Shown here piece after piece: positions 6,044 through 15,323 of a stretch of DNA of 46,411 nt. This DNA is from JAJXWB01 sp036796555 (lineage in GTDB: Bacteria > Pseudomonadota > Alphaproteobacteria > Rhizobiales > Beijerinckiaceae). The stretch lies in contig DAIRCS010000015.1 in the NCBI GenBank assembly GCA_036796555.1, positions 1 to 46,411 of the forward strand, written 5' to 3'. The position numbers were made by a program, and so were the translations under genes. Below the pieces are notes generated by a model. That model was not told where the DNA came from. It ran no database searches and worked only from the letters and a program-made list of their open reading frames with translations. Position 1 is the first letter of the stretch. The number at the start of each line of letters is the position of its first letter.

Positions 6044-8335
6044 ATGAGATCGCTTTTCAGGGCATCGGTGGCCGCGGGCGCACTGGCATGCCTCGGGGGT
6101 ATAGCGGCGTCCTCGGCCGAGAGCCTGCAGGACGTGATGAAGCGGCGCAATCTCACCGACAAGGACATACTCGCGGCGGCCAAGACCTACACGCCGACCG
6201 GCGGCCGCGACGAGTTCATCACCTTCTCGTCGGGCGGGCAATCCGGGCAGATCATCGTCTACGGCGTGCCGTCGATGCGCATCCTCAAGTATATCGGCGT
6301 CTTCACGCCCGAACCCTGGCAGGGCTTCGGCTACGATGACGAATCGAAGAAGATTCTCGACGCCGCCAAGATCGACGGGCGCGCCCCGAACTGGGGCGAC
6401 ACGCACCATCCGGCGCTGTCGGAAACGCAGGGCAAGCCGGACGGCGAGTTCCTGTTCATCAACGACAAGGCCAATCCGCGCATCGCCGTCATCTCGCTCA
6501 AGGATTTCGAGACGCGACAGATCGTCGTCAATCCGATCATGCAGTCCGAGCACGGCGGCGCCTTCGTCACGCCGAACTCCGATTACGTGATCGAGGCGGC
6601 GCAATATCCGGGCGTGCTCGGACGCGGCTATGCGCCGCTATCCGACTTCAACGAAAAGTTCCGCGGCGCGGTCACCTACTGGAAATTCGACCGCTCGAAG
6701 GGCCTGATCGACGAGACGAAATCCTTCTCGATCGAACTGCCGCCCTATACGCAGGATCTGTCCGACGCTGGCAAGGGCCTGTCGGACGGCTGGTCGTTCA
6801 CCAATTCGTTCTGCGCCGAACGTTATGTCGGCGGCATTGAATCCGGCAAGCCGCCGTTCGAGGCGGGCTGCTCGGCCAACGACGCAGACTACCTGCACAT
6901 TATCAACTGGAAGAAGGCGGCCGAACTGGTCGCGGCCGGCAAGGCCGCCAAGATCAACGGCCATGACGTGCTGCCGATGAAGACGGCCATCGACGAGGGC
7001 ATCCTGTTCCTCATCGCCGAGCCAAAATCGCCGCACGGCGCCGACGTGACGCCCGACGGCAAGTTCATCATCGTCGGCGGCAAGCTCGACACCAACGTCT
7101 CCGTCTATTCGTGGGAGAAGATCAAGGCGGCCATCGACGCCAAGAAGTTCGCGTCGAAAGACCCCTACGGCATCCCCGTCCTCGACATGAAGGAGACGCT
7201 GCACAAGCAGGTTCAGCTGGGCCTCGGACCGCTGCACACGCAATTCGATTCCAAGCCCTGCATCGCCTACACCTCGCTCTACGTCGACAGCCAGGTCGCC
7301 AAGTACGACTATTGCGAGGGCAAGGTGCTCGACAAGATCTCGGTGCACTACAACATCGGCCACCTGATGGCGATGGAGGGCGACAGCGCCGCGCCGGCAG
7401 GCAAGTATCTCATCGCCCTCAACAAGCTCGCCATCGACCGCTTCAATCCGGTCGGACCGCTGCATCCGCAGAACCATCAGCTCATCGACATCTCCGGCGA
7501 CAAGATGGAGCTCCTCTACGACATGCCGCTGCCGCTCGGCGAGCCTCACTATGCAGCCTCGATCGCCGCCAGCAAGCTGCAGCCGACGGTGCGCTACAAG
7601 TACGGCACCGACAGCCGCACCGAGCAGCCGAGCCCCTACGCGGTGCGTCCGGGATCGGAGAAGATCGTGCGTGAGCCGGGCAAGGTCGAGGTGTTCGGCA
7701 CCGCGATCCGCTCGCACTTCACGCCCGAGATCGTCGAGGCCAACGAAGGCGACCAGATCATCTTCCACTGGACCAACGCCGAGCGCGCGGAAGACGAGAC
7801 GCACGGTTTCGCGGTCTCGACTTATGTCGGCAACCTCAGCCTCGAGCCCGGCAAGACCGCGTCGGTCACCTTCAAGGCCGATCGGCCCGGCGCCTTCTCG
7901 TACTACTGCACCGAGTTCTGCTCGGCGCTGCATCTCGAGATGGAAGGCTATCTGATGGTCAAGCCGAAGGGCTTGGTCGAGCAGGCGGCCGTCAAGAAAA
8001 CCGAGGGCGCGGTCTACACCAAGGCCGACTACGACAAGCAGTACAAGACCAACCTCGATACGCAGGCCGTCATCGACACGGTGGTCAAGTACATCCTGTC
8101 GACCAACTACAAGGATTTCCCGACGGTCGTGGCGCTGGTCGACGATGCGACCGACCAGCTCAACTTCATGAAGGACGCCCGCGCCAAGGCGGAAGAAGCC
8201 GCCAAGAAGGAAGACTGGCAGCAAGGCACCCTCTGGGCGAACCAGTGGTGGCAGTACCAGGTCAAGGCGGCCGACATCGGTCTGCGCGTGAAGACCTACC
8301 TCGAAGAGCACGGCGCCAAGACGGCGACCAAGTGA
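6044..8335 (+). CDS. nosZ: Nitrous-oxide reductase, clade II (Sec-exported) type
   Basis: Periplasmic copper enzyme reducing N2O to N2, the last step of denitrification. The 763-residue product starts with a Sec-type signal peptide (about residues 1-25, cut after ASSA) and has no twin-arginine motif, which is typical of clade II NosZ. CuZ-site histidines begin with the pair H121-H122 in GDTHHPALSE. The C-terminal cupredoxin domain carries the CuA ligands C622, C626, H630 and M633 (CTEFCSALHLEM). After the CuA domain about 118 extra residues follow, rich in Lys/Ala/Asp, without a CxxCH heme motif; clade I enzymes stop soon after CuA. The start is supported by AGGAG 7 bases upstream. It is the first gene of a 12-gene operon. 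Confidence 0.97.
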   Translation: MRSLFRASVAAGALACLGGIAASSAESLQDVMKRRNLTDKDILAAAKTYTPTGGRDEFITFSSGGQSGQIIVYGVPSMRILKYIGVFTPEPWQGFGYDDESKKILDAAKIDGRAPNWGDTHHPALSETQGKPDGEFLFINDKANPRIAVISLKDFETRQIVVNPIMQSEHGGAFVTPNSDYVIEAAQYPGVLGRGYAPLSDFNEKFRGAVTYWKFDRSKGLIDETKSFSIELPPYTQDLSDAGKGLSDGWSFTNSFCAERYVGGIESGKPPFEAGCSANDADYLHIINWKKAAELVAAGKAAKINGHDVLPMKTAIDEGILFLIAEPKSPHGADVTPDGKFIIVGGKLDTNVSVYSWEKIKAAIDAKKFASKDPYGIPVLDMKETLHKQVQLGLGPLHTQFDSKPCIAYTSLYVDSQVAKYDYCEGKVLDKISVHYNIGHLMAMEGDSAAPAGKYLIALNKLAIDRFNPVGPLHPQNHQLIDISGDKMELLYDMPLPLGEPHYAASIAASKLQPTVRYKYGTDSRTEQPSPYAVRPGSEKIVREPGKVEVFGTAIRSHFTPEIVEANEGDQIIFHWTNAERAEDETHGFAVSTYVGNLSLEPGKTASVTFKADRPGAFSYYCTEFCSALHLEMEGYLMVKPKGLVEQAAVKKTEGAVYTKADYDKQYKTNLDTQAVIDTVVKYILSTNYKDFPTVVALVDDATDQLNFMKDARAKAEEAAKKEDWQQGTLWANQWWQYQVKAADIGLRVKTYLEEHGAKTATK

Positions 8336-8463
8336 ACGTATCGGGGATCGGCCGACTCCTGGCCGGTCTCCGTCGGCGGGGCGTTCCTGACGCGCCCCGC
8401 CGGCCTGATCTTCTCGACCGACCGCACGTCCGGCCGCCCGACGAAAACAGAGACCGTTTCGAT

Positions 8464-9111
8464 ATGACCGTACTGCGCATCATGTTCCTTGGCCTCGCCG
8501 CCGCGCTCGCGACGAACGGCATGGCCGCCGCCCAGACGACGCTCGACGGCAAGGCGCTCTATCGCACGAAAAGCTGCGTCGCCTGCCACGGCAAGGACGG
8601 CGGCAAGGCGATCCAGAATTTTCCCGATCTCGCCGGTCAGGACGCGAAATACCTGCTGGCGCAGATGAACGCGGTCGCCGACGGCTCGCGCGTCTCGGGC
8701 CCCGATGCGCGCGGCTACCCGCGCACGCAGGGCATGAAGGACATCATGCATCTGATCAATGCCGAGGAACGCGCGGCGATCGCCGACTTCCTGGCGAGCC
8801 AGCCGACGCCGAAGCCGCGCCCGCTCGAGCCAGCGCCCGACGCCGCGCGGCTCTCCGCAGGCAAGGACGCCTACCTCAAGGGCGGTTGCATCACCTGCCA
8901 CGGCGCCGAAGGGCTGAAGCCGTTGCCTGCCTATCCGCTGCTGGCGGCGCAGAAGCGCGACTACATCACGCTGCAGATGACCGAAGTCCGTGACGGCATA
9001 CGCAAGGGAGGACGAATCGCGGCGATGGTCCCGTTCGCCAAGAAGCTCGACGACCAGAAGATCGCGGCCATCGCGGACTATCTGTCGCAGATCGAGCGGC
9101 CGGCCAAGTGA
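8464..9111 (+). CDS. nosC1: Periplasmic diheme cytochrome c, electron donor to NosZ
   Basis: A 215-residue exported protein: signal peptide about 1-23 (ending GMAAAQ), then two class-I-like cytochrome domains with heme motifs CVACH and CITCH. Each is followed by an AGQ- or AAQ-type loop typical of cytochrome c4/c553 relatives. Two small c-type cytochromes (NosC1, NosC2) are normal members of clade II nos operons and are thought to carry electrons from NosG/NosH to NosZ. The ATG at 8464 is chosen because the signal peptide starts there; the in-frame upstream part reads through the nosZ tail. The symbol follows the Wolinella naming. Confidence 0.85.
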   Translation: MTVLRIMFLGLAAALATNGMAAAQTTLDGKALYRTKSCVACHGKDGGKAIQNFPDLAGQDAKYLLAQMNAVADGSRVSGPDARGYPRTQGMKDIMHLINAEERAAIADFLASQPTPKPRPLEPAPDAARLSAGKDAYLKGGCITCHGAEGLKPLPAYPLLAAQKRDYITLQMTEVRDGIRKGGRIAAMVPFAKKLDDQKIAAIADYLSQIERPAK

Positions 9112-9170
9112 CGGCCCGGCGCGCGAACGCAATGTGCAGACTTGTGAGAAACGAGAGACGGAGACCGGCA

Positions 9171-9911
9171 ATGAACAGATTCTTCCTTTCGGCCACGGCC
9201 AGCCTGCTGATGGCAGGCGTTGCGCTGGCCGCCGGCCCCGCCGTCGATCAGCAGAAGTTCGAAGCGAACAAGACGAAGAAGGAATGGATGAGCCAGGGCG
9301 GCGAACGCGAAGAGGCCCTGACGCTGAAGCCGAACAAGGAGAACGGCAAGGACGTCTACGAGGTCTGCTCGGCCTGTCACCAGCCCGAGGGCTGGGGTCT
9401 GCCGGACGGCACGTTCCCGCAGCTCGCCGGCCAGCACCGCACGGTCATCATCAAGCAACTCGCCGACATCCGCGACGGACATCGCGACAATCCGACCATG
9501 TATCCGTTCGCGCTGCCGTCGGAAATCGGCGGCACGCAGGCGATCGCCGACGTCTCGGAATATATCGCGATCCTGAAGATGAATCCGGAGAACGGCGTCG
9601 GAAAGGGCGACGATCTGGAGCTCGGCGCCAAGCTCTACGCTGACAATTGCGTGCGCTGCCATGGCAAGGAAGGCGAAGGCAACGCCGAGAAGTTCTATCC
9701 GCGCATCCAGGCGCAGCACTACGAATACCTGCTGCGGCAATACCGCTGGATCAAGGAAGGCAAGCGCCGCAACTCCAATCCGGAAATGGTCGAGCAGATC
9801 AAGAACTTCTCGGATCGCGACACGATGGCCGTGCTTGACTACGTGTCGCGCCTGAAGCCGCCGGCCGATCTTGTCGCGCCGAAGGGCTGGAAGAACCCGG
9901 ACTTCAAGTGA
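9171..9911 (+). CDS. nosC2: Second periplasmic diheme cytochrome c of the nos operon
   Basis: A 246-residue exported diheme protein: signal peptide about 1-20 (LLMAGVALAAG), heme motifs CSACH and CVRCH, and distal methionines in the following loops. Between signal and first heme lies an insertion of about 45 residues rich in charged amino acids (QQKFEANKTKKEWMSQGGE), absent from its neighbour. It follows nosC1 by 59 bases. Likely role: electron carrier between the NosGH quinol oxidase and NosZ. It could be a partner of C1 or an alternative donor. Confidence 0.85.
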   Translation: MNRFFLSATASLLMAGVALAAGPAVDQQKFEANKTKKEWMSQGGEREEALTLKPNKENGKDVYEVCSACHQPEGWGLPDGTFPQLAGQHRTVIIKQLADIRDGHRDNPTMYPFALPSEIGGTQAIADVSEYIAILKMNPENGVGKGDDLELGAKLYADNCVRCHGKEGEGNAEKFYPRIQAQHYEYLLRQYRWIKEGKRRNSNPEMVEQIKNFSDRDTMAVLDYVSRLKPPADLVAPKGWKNPDFK

Positions 9912-10018
9912 GCCGCGGGCTCGCCGGTTCGACGCATTGAAGAAGTCGATGGCGCAGACAGCCGCGTCGCCTGACAAATGGCGGCGCAGCGGCGCGCGTC
10001 GTTATGAGGAACATGACC

Positions 10019-11215
10019 ATGCATGAACCGCGGCGCGCCAAGTCGGGGCCTCTGCGCGGCCCGTCCAAGGCGGCGATCCTGTGCCGGCTCGCGGCGCTAG
10101 TCGCGCTGATCGCGCTCGGCGCCTCATTCTTCCAGCCGGCATGGTGGGTGGCGCTGACCGCTCCGAATTACCCCGCGCAAACGTTCCCCGACGGCGTGCG
10201 GATCAACTTCCACGTCAACCGCATCTCCAACGGCTGCGAGATCCGCAAGTCGACGGAGGTTGTCGAGAAGGAGGCGCTCGATTGCGTGCACGAGATGGAC
10301 ACGATCAACCATTTCGTCGGCATGTATCCGATCGCTTCGGGCGGCCCCGTCGAGAAGCTGCTGTCGCCCTTCCTGTTTGCGTTTCTCGGCGTGCTGATCA
10401 TAGGCTTCGCGCTGCCGGGCCGGCGGCTGAGGCTCGGCGTGATGACGGCCGCCTTCGCGGGGATAGCGGTGTGGATGTCGCTGTCGCTGTTCGCGCCGAA
10501 CGGCGTGCGCTATCTCGACAAGGGCTGGATCGTCGGCCTGGTCGACAGCCTGGGCCGCGCCGACGACGAAGCCAAGAACGAGAACCTGCATCCCGTCGTC
10601 CGCCAGCTCAGGGAATCGCTCGCCAAGAGCCATATCGGCGATACTGCGCCGCCGACGCTCGGCGCCGACGCGAGCAAGCAGCAGCTGATCGATCTGCTCA
10701 AGGTCGTCTACGAACAGAAGGCGCCCGCCAGTATTACCGACCCGACGCCGGCCTGGACCGGCCGCGGCATCGACGTGATGGCCTGGCACTACGAGGAGAG
10801 CCTGGGGCGCTGGTTCAACGAGCCAACGAAAAACGCGCATCTCGTGTCGATCATGCGGAACGTGCTCGTCATCGTCTATGCGCTCGTGCTCGTCGCCATG
10901 CTCGCGTTCCTGTGGCTCGCGCGCAATGCGCGGTCGCCGCTGTTCTATGCGCTCGGCCTCGCGCCGCTTATCCTGCCGGCCGCCTTCGTCGCCGAATACG
11001 CGGGATGGCTATGGTGGTACGGCCACAGCCTCAACGCCATGGGGGCCTTCACGCTGAAGCCGTTCATGCCGACCGTGTTCGGCGACGGCAAGGTCGCGCA
11101 GTTCACCACCCATTCCTATCCCTCCATCGGCTTCGCGCTGATGTGCGTGGTCGCCGCCGCCATGGCCGTGTCGATCCTCGCGCGTCGCGCAGCGCCGGAT
11201 GCGCGGAGGGACTGA
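10019..11215 (+). CDS. nosB: NosB-type integral membrane protein of clade II nos clusters
   Basis: A 398-residue membrane protein with a span near the N-terminus (about 20-38), a large periplasmic loop, two spans around 110-160, another loop, and two or three spans near the C-terminus. The loop after the first span contains TINHFVGMYPI, resembling the NHYIGM signature of NosB, a protein found only in clade II nos operons and of unknown mechanism. The start at 10019 is preceded by GAGGA at 8-base spacing; ATGs at 10004 and 10013 are alternatives. It lies between the cytochromes and nosD. Confidence 0.75.
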   Translation: MHEPRRAKSGPLRGPSKAAILCRLAALVALIALGASFFQPAWWVALTAPNYPAQTFPDGVRINFHVNRISNGCEIRKSTEVVEKEALDCVHEMDTINHFVGMYPIASGGPVEKLLSPFLFAFLGVLIIGFALPGRRLRLGVMTAAFAGIAVWMSLSLFAPNGVRYLDKGWIVGLVDSLGRADDEAKNENLHPVVRQLRESLAKSHIGDTAPPTLGADASKQQLIDLLKVVYEQKAPASITDPTPAWTGRGIDVMAWHYEESLGRWFNEPTKNAHLVSIMRNVLVIVYALVLVAMLAFLWLARNARSPLFYALGLAPLILPAAFVAEYAGWLWWYGHSLNAMGAFTLKPFMPTVFGDGKVAQFTTHSYPSIGFALMCVVAAAMAVSILARRAAPDARRD

Positions 11216-11219
11216 CGCC

Positions 11220-12641
11220 ATGCGCGCGCCGGGCCGTTTGCTACGCTGGACCAGGGCGGGCGCGCTGCTCGTCTCGGGCGCGACGGTCGTCGGCCTCGTC
11301 GCTTTCGCCTTCGGGCGGATGGCTGCCACATACGGCGTGTACGATCTGACGCGCGACGCCGGCTTCGCCGATCACCATCCGCCGCCGCCCGACCCGCGCT
11401 CGGAGGAGGAGATGGAAAGCCTGCGCCGCTTTCCGCCGGGCGCCGTCGCGTTGCAGCCGCTGATCGACGCAACGCCGACCGGCGGCGTGCTGCATCTGGC
11501 GCCCGCCGTCTACGCCGCGCCAGGGCTCGTCAAGCGCGCCATGCGGATCGAGGGCGAGCCCGGCGCGATCGTCGACGGCGGCGGAATCGGCTCGATCCTC
11601 ACCGTGACGGCGGACGATGCGCAGGTGATCGGGTTGACGCTGCGCAATTCCGGCGAACGCCACGAATCGACGGACAGCGCGATCCGGCTGCGCGCCGCGC
11701 GCGGACTCTATCGCGACAACACGATCGAGGACTGCCTGTTCGGCTTCGATCTCAAGCAGGCCGACATGAACATCATCCGTCGCAACCGCATCACATCAAA
11801 GCCCTTGCCGGAGGCCCTGCGCGGCGATTCGATCCGCGTCTGGTACTCCAACGGCAACCGCATCGAGGACAACGACATTTCGCGCGTGCGCGACACCGTC
11901 GTCTGGTACGCCAAGGAGAACGTGTTCGCGGGCAATCGCATCCGCGACAGCCGCTACGGCGTGCATCTCATGTATTCGCATCGCAACCGGCTGACCGCCA
12001 ACAGCGTGCTGTCCAGCACGGTCGGCATGTTCCTGATGTATTCCAACGACAACACGATCGTCGACAACGTCATCCGCGGCGGCCAGGGTCCATCCAGCAT
12101 CGGCATCGGCTTCAAGGAGACTTCGCGCGCGCATGTCGAGCACAACGACATCTACGCCAATGCGCGCGGCCTCTATCTCGACGCCTCGCCCGACGATCCG
12201 GACGGCCCGAACGTCGTCGCGGCGAACAGGCTCGCCTATAACGGCGTCGCCGTCGCCTTCCACTCGACCGGCGAAGGCAGCGAGTTCGGCGGCAATTCCT
12301 TCGTCGGCAATCATTCGGTCGCGACGGTCTCCGGCGGCGGCTCGGCCGACCGCAACCGCTGGACGGGCAATTTCTGGGACGGCTACGACGGCTTCGACCG
12401 CAACCGTGACGGCGTCGGCGACACGCCGTATCGGGTGTGGAGTTGGGCGGACCGGCTGTGGATGGACGTGCCGGATGCGCAATTCTTTCGCTCCGCGCCG
12501 TCGCTCGAACTGATCGATCTTGTCGAGCGGCTGGGATCGCTGACCGAGCCGCGGCTCCTGCTGAACGATCCGGCGCCGCGCATCGCGCCCGCGCCGGACG
12601 CCGGCGCACTCGACCCTGTCGCTGTGGAGGCCCGAGGATGA
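11220..12641 (+). CDS. nosD: NosD, periplasmic copper-site maturation protein
   Basis: A 473-residue protein with an N-terminal signal or anchor (about 12-35) and a right-handed parallel beta-helix made of repeated N-x-I/N-x-L turns (for example NIIRRNRI, NRIEDNDI, NRLTANSV, NTIVDNVI), the CASH/NosD fold. NosD works with the ABC transporter NosFY to deliver what is needed (sulfur and/or copper) for CuZ assembly. The ATG follows GGAGGG. The end overlaps nosG by 4 bases (ATGA). Confidence 0.95.
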   Translation: MRAPGRLLRWTRAGALLVSGATVVGLVAFAFGRMAATYGVYDLTRDAGFADHHPPPPDPRSEEEMESLRRFPPGAVALQPLIDATPTGGVLHLAPAVYAAPGLVKRAMRIEGEPGAIVDGGGIGSILTVTADDAQVIGLTLRNSGERHESTDSAIRLRAARGLYRDNTIEDCLFGFDLKQADMNIIRRNRITSKPLPEALRGDSIRVWYSNGNRIEDNDISRVRDTVVWYAKENVFAGNRIRDSRYGVHLMYSHRNRLTANSVLSSTVGMFLMYSNDNTIVDNVIRGGQGPSSIGIGFKETSRAHVEHNDIYANARGLYLDASPDDPDGPNVVAANRLAYNGVAVAFHSTGEGSEFGGNSFVGNHSVATVSGGGSADRNRWTGNFWDGYDGFDRNRDGVGDTPYRVWSWADRLWMDVPDAQFFRSAPSLELIDLVERLGSLTEPRLLLNDPAPRIAPAPDAGALDPVAVEARG

Positions 12642-13420
12642 GCGCCGACGCCGACGACTTCGACCCCCCTCCCCGCTCGCGCCGCGTCGACGAAGAGCGC
12701 CGGCGCTTCCTGCGCTCGGCCGGCGTCGGCGGCGCGGTGGCCTGCGCGGCCCTGCTTGGCCTCGTCGAGCACAGGACCGTCGTGGCCGCGCCGCGCCTAC
12801 GCCCCCCCGGCGCGCTCGATGAGGAGGACTTTCTCGCCGCCTGCATCAAGTGCGGGCAATGCGTGCAGGTCTGCCCGGTCAACGCGATCCGGCTCGGCGA
12901 CATCGACCAGTTTCTCGGCAATGGCGTGCCCTACATCGTCGCGCGCGCGCAGCCCTGCGATTTCTCCTGCGACGCCGTGCAATGCGTGCTCGCTTGCCCG
13001 ACCGGCGCGCTCAGCCACCTGCTCGACAAGAAGGAGCAGAGCCGCATGGGCGTCGCCAAACTCGTCGCGCCCGACGCGTGCCTGGCGCGCAAGGGCGAGG
13101 GTTTCCGCGGCCTGGCGCGCGGCGAGGCGTTCAAGGGTCGCCTGCGCTACGCCGAGCAGGACCGCTGGAAGCCGCAGCCGGTGGCCGAGCACGAATATGA
13201 CCTGACGCTCTGCGACCTGTGCGTGCGCCAGTGCCCAATCGAAAACGCCATCGCGCTCGCGCCCATGTCCGACGATCCGCGCGACATACGGCGCACGCCC
13301 GTCATCAAGGACGCCTGCGTCGGCTGCGGAGTGTGCGAGATGATCTGCCCGACCGACCCCGTCGCGATCCGCGTCGATATCCGCATCACGGGCCGAGAGA
13401 TCAAGGGAGGCGCGGCATGA
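12638..13420 (+). CDS. nosG: NosG, periplasmic four-cluster ferredoxin (NapG-like)
   Basis: A 260-residue iron-sulfur protein. The N-terminus RRRFLRSAG followed by a hydrophobic stretch is a twin-arginine signal, consistent with export of a folded protein. Four cysteine groups (CIKCGQC..CP, CDFSC..CVLACP, CDLCVRQCP, CVGCGVC..CP) would bind four [4Fe-4S] clusters. With NosH it forms a quinol dehydrogenase that passes electrons from the membrane quinone pool toward NosZ; in clade II operons this replaces NosR. It overlaps nosD and nosH by 4 bases on each side. Confidence 0.92.
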   Translation: MSADADDFDPPPRSRRVDEERRRFLRSAGVGGAVACAALLGLVEHRTVVAAPRLRPPGALDEEDFLAACIKCGQCVQVCPVNAIRLGDIDQFLGNGVPYIVARAQPCDFSCDAVQCVLACPTGALSHLLDKKEQSRMGVAKLVAPDACLARKGEGFRGLARGEAFKGRLRYAEQDRWKPQPVAEHEYDLTLCDLCVRQCPIENAIALAPMSDDPRDIRRTPVIKDACVGCGVCEMICPTDPVAIRVDIRITGREIKGGAA

Positions 13421-14442
13421 GTCTGCGTCTTCTGCGCCGCAAGCTGCGCGATCTGGCGCTGATGTTCGGCGCGCAACCGAAGCGCCCCGCGCCCGCGGAC
13501 ATGAGTGCGGAGGCGCGCGACCTGCTCGCCTTCAAGAAGACCCCGGCCGAGCGCAAGCGCCGCAAGGCGGCGATCGCCGAGGAACGCGCGGGCAAGCTTG
13601 GCTTTCCGAAATGGCGCGCGATGCGCTGGGCCTCGCTGTTCATCGTCAACGGACTGTTCGTCCTGTCCTACTGGCTCGACCTGCAGCTCGTGGAAGGCGC
13701 GCTGACCGCCTCGCGCGTGTTCGGCTTCCACTTCGCCGACCTCAATTCGGCGCTGCAGCTGATGATGGCGCACAAGCACGTCGTGCTCAATCTCGTGATT
13801 GGCGTGACCACGGTCCTGCTGATCTACGCGGTGATCGGCGGGCGCAATTTCTGCTCTTGGGTGTGCCCCTACCACTTCCTGTCCGAGATCGCGGAGATGC
13901 TGCATCTCAAGCTCGCGGACAAGCACTGGGTGAAGGATCACGAGCTCGACCGGCGCCTGCGCATCGTCATGTTCGTGGTCTTCGCCATTCTGGCCTTCGT
14001 CACCAGCTATCCGGTGTTCGAGTGGATTTCGCCGGTCGGCATTCTCTCGCGCGCCATCATCTACGGCACGACGCTCGGGCTCGCCTGGATCGCGGCGCTG
14101 CTGGTTGTCGAAATCTTCTGGTCGCGCCGCTTCTGGTGTCGCTACGTCTGTCCTGTCGGGCTCGGCTATGGGCTCGCCGGCGTGTCGGCGCCGGTGCGCG
14201 TCATGTACGACGCCAACCACTGCCTGCATGAGGGCAAGTGCCGCCAGGTGTGCCTGGTGCCGCACGTGCTCGACATGACCAAGCTCGGCTATGCGCGCGA
14301 CGTGACGACGCCGATTGGGGCGGACTGCACGCGCTGCGCCATGTGCCTCGACGTCTGCCCAACCGGGGCGCTGACTTTCGATATTCTCGGCGTTACACGT
14401 CGAGGGGTGGACGACGAGGAGGAGGCGGAGCAGCCGGAATGA
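13417..14442 (+). CDS. nosH: NosH, membrane-bound quinol dehydrogenase (NapH-like)
   Basis: A 341-residue polytopic protein with about four membrane spans (from residue 68 on). Two CxxxCP motifs lie next to the membrane (FCSWVCP and WCRYVCP), as in NapH. A C-terminal pair of [4Fe-4S] motifs follows (CLHEGKCRQVC and CTRCAMCLDVCP). It oxidises quinol and passes electrons to NosG. The long basic N-terminal cytoplasmic part (about 65 residues) is somewhat unusual. It overlaps nosG upstream and the ABC ATPase gene downstream, each by 4 bases. Confidence 0.92.
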   Translation: MSLRLLRRKLRDLALMFGAQPKRPAPADMSAEARDLLAFKKTPAERKRRKAAIAEERAGKLGFPKWRAMRWASLFIVNGLFVLSYWLDLQLVEGALTASRVFGFHFADLNSALQLMMAHKHVVLNLVIGVTTVLLIYAVIGGRNFCSWVCPYHFLSEIAEMLHLKLADKHWVKDHELDRRLRIVMFVVFAILAFVTSYPVFEWISPVGILSRAIIYGTTLGLAWIAALLVVEIFWSRRFWCRYVCPVGLGYGLAGVSAPVRVMYDANHCLHEGKCRQVCLVPHVLDMTKLGYARDVTTPIGADCTRCAMCLDVCPTGALTFDILGVTRRGVDDEEEAEQPE

Positions 14443-15323
14443 TCGAGATCGACGGCCTGACGAAGAGTTTCGGCGCCGCGCGGGTTCTGGACGGGCTGAC
14501 GCTCGCCGCTCCCTCGGGCCAGCGCATCGCGCTCGTCGGCTCCAACGGCGCGGGCAAGACCAGCCTGTTCCGCTGTCTGCTCGGCGAATACACGTTCTCC
14601 GGCCGCATCGCCGTCGATGGGCTCGATCCGCGGCGCGACCGCGCGAAGCTGCTGCGCATGATCGGCTTCGTGCCGCAGATCGCCCCCCGCCTCGAAATGC
14701 CGGTCGGCTCCTTCGTGCGCTACGTCGCGGACGTGTCGGGCGCGACGGTGGAGGCGATCGAGAAGGTGGCCGACGCGCTCGGGCTGAAGCTCGCGCCGAT
14801 CCGCAGTCGCGCCTTCGTGCGCCTGTCGGGCGGCATGAAGCAGAAACTGATGATCGCGCTCGCGCTCGGCCGTCCGACGCGGCTGCTGATCCTCGACGAG
14901 CCCGCCGCCAATCTCGACCCGGCGGCGCGCGCCGCCTTCTTCGGCCTGCTCGCCGAGCGCGAACGCTCGACCGCGATGATCGTGTCGAGCCACCGCCTCG
15001 ACGAGATCGCGCCGCTGGTCGATCGCGTCGTCGAGCTGGACTCCGGCCGCATCGTGCTCGACGACACGGTCGCCGACGCCGGCGCGCTCGGCTCGCGCTT
15101 TTTCGCGCGGATCGAGACCGCGCGCGCCGAGGACAGTTTCTCGCGCGCCGCCCGCGAATGGCGGCTCGCCGAAGGGCCGGAGCGCGTCTGGACCGGCGCG
15201 GTCGCCGGGCCGGATCGCCTGCGCTTCCTCGGCTTCGTCGCACGGCACGCGGGCCTCGTCGCGGGCGTCGAGTTACGCGAACAATCGAGTGAAGGAGCGC
15301 CTGATGATTCCGCGCGCGTCTGA
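14439..15323 (+). CDS. nosF: ABC transporter ATP-binding protein NosF
   Basis: A 294-residue ABC ATPase with Walker A GSNGAGKTS (about residues 35-43), signature motif LSGGMKQK, Walker B LLILDEPAANLD and a switch histidine in SSHR. With NosY and NosD it forms the transporter that supports CuZ assembly. A C-terminal extension of about 75 residues follows the nucleotide-binding domain. It overlaps nosH by 4 bases and its end overlaps nosL by 20. Confidence 0.93.
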   Translation: MIEIDGLTKSFGAARVLDGLTLAAPSGQRIALVGSNGAGKTSLFRCLLGEYTFSGRIAVDGLDPRRDRAKLLRMIGFVPQIAPRLEMPVGSFVRYVADVSGATVEAIEKVADALGLKLAPIRSRAFVRLSGGMKQKLMIALALGRPTRLLILDEPAANLDPAARAAFFGLLAERERSTAMIVSSHRLDEIAPLVDRVVELDSGRIVLDDTVADAGALGSRFFARIETARAEDSFSRAAREWRLAEGPERVWTGAVAGPDRLRFLGFVARHAGLVAGVELREQSSEGAPDDSARV

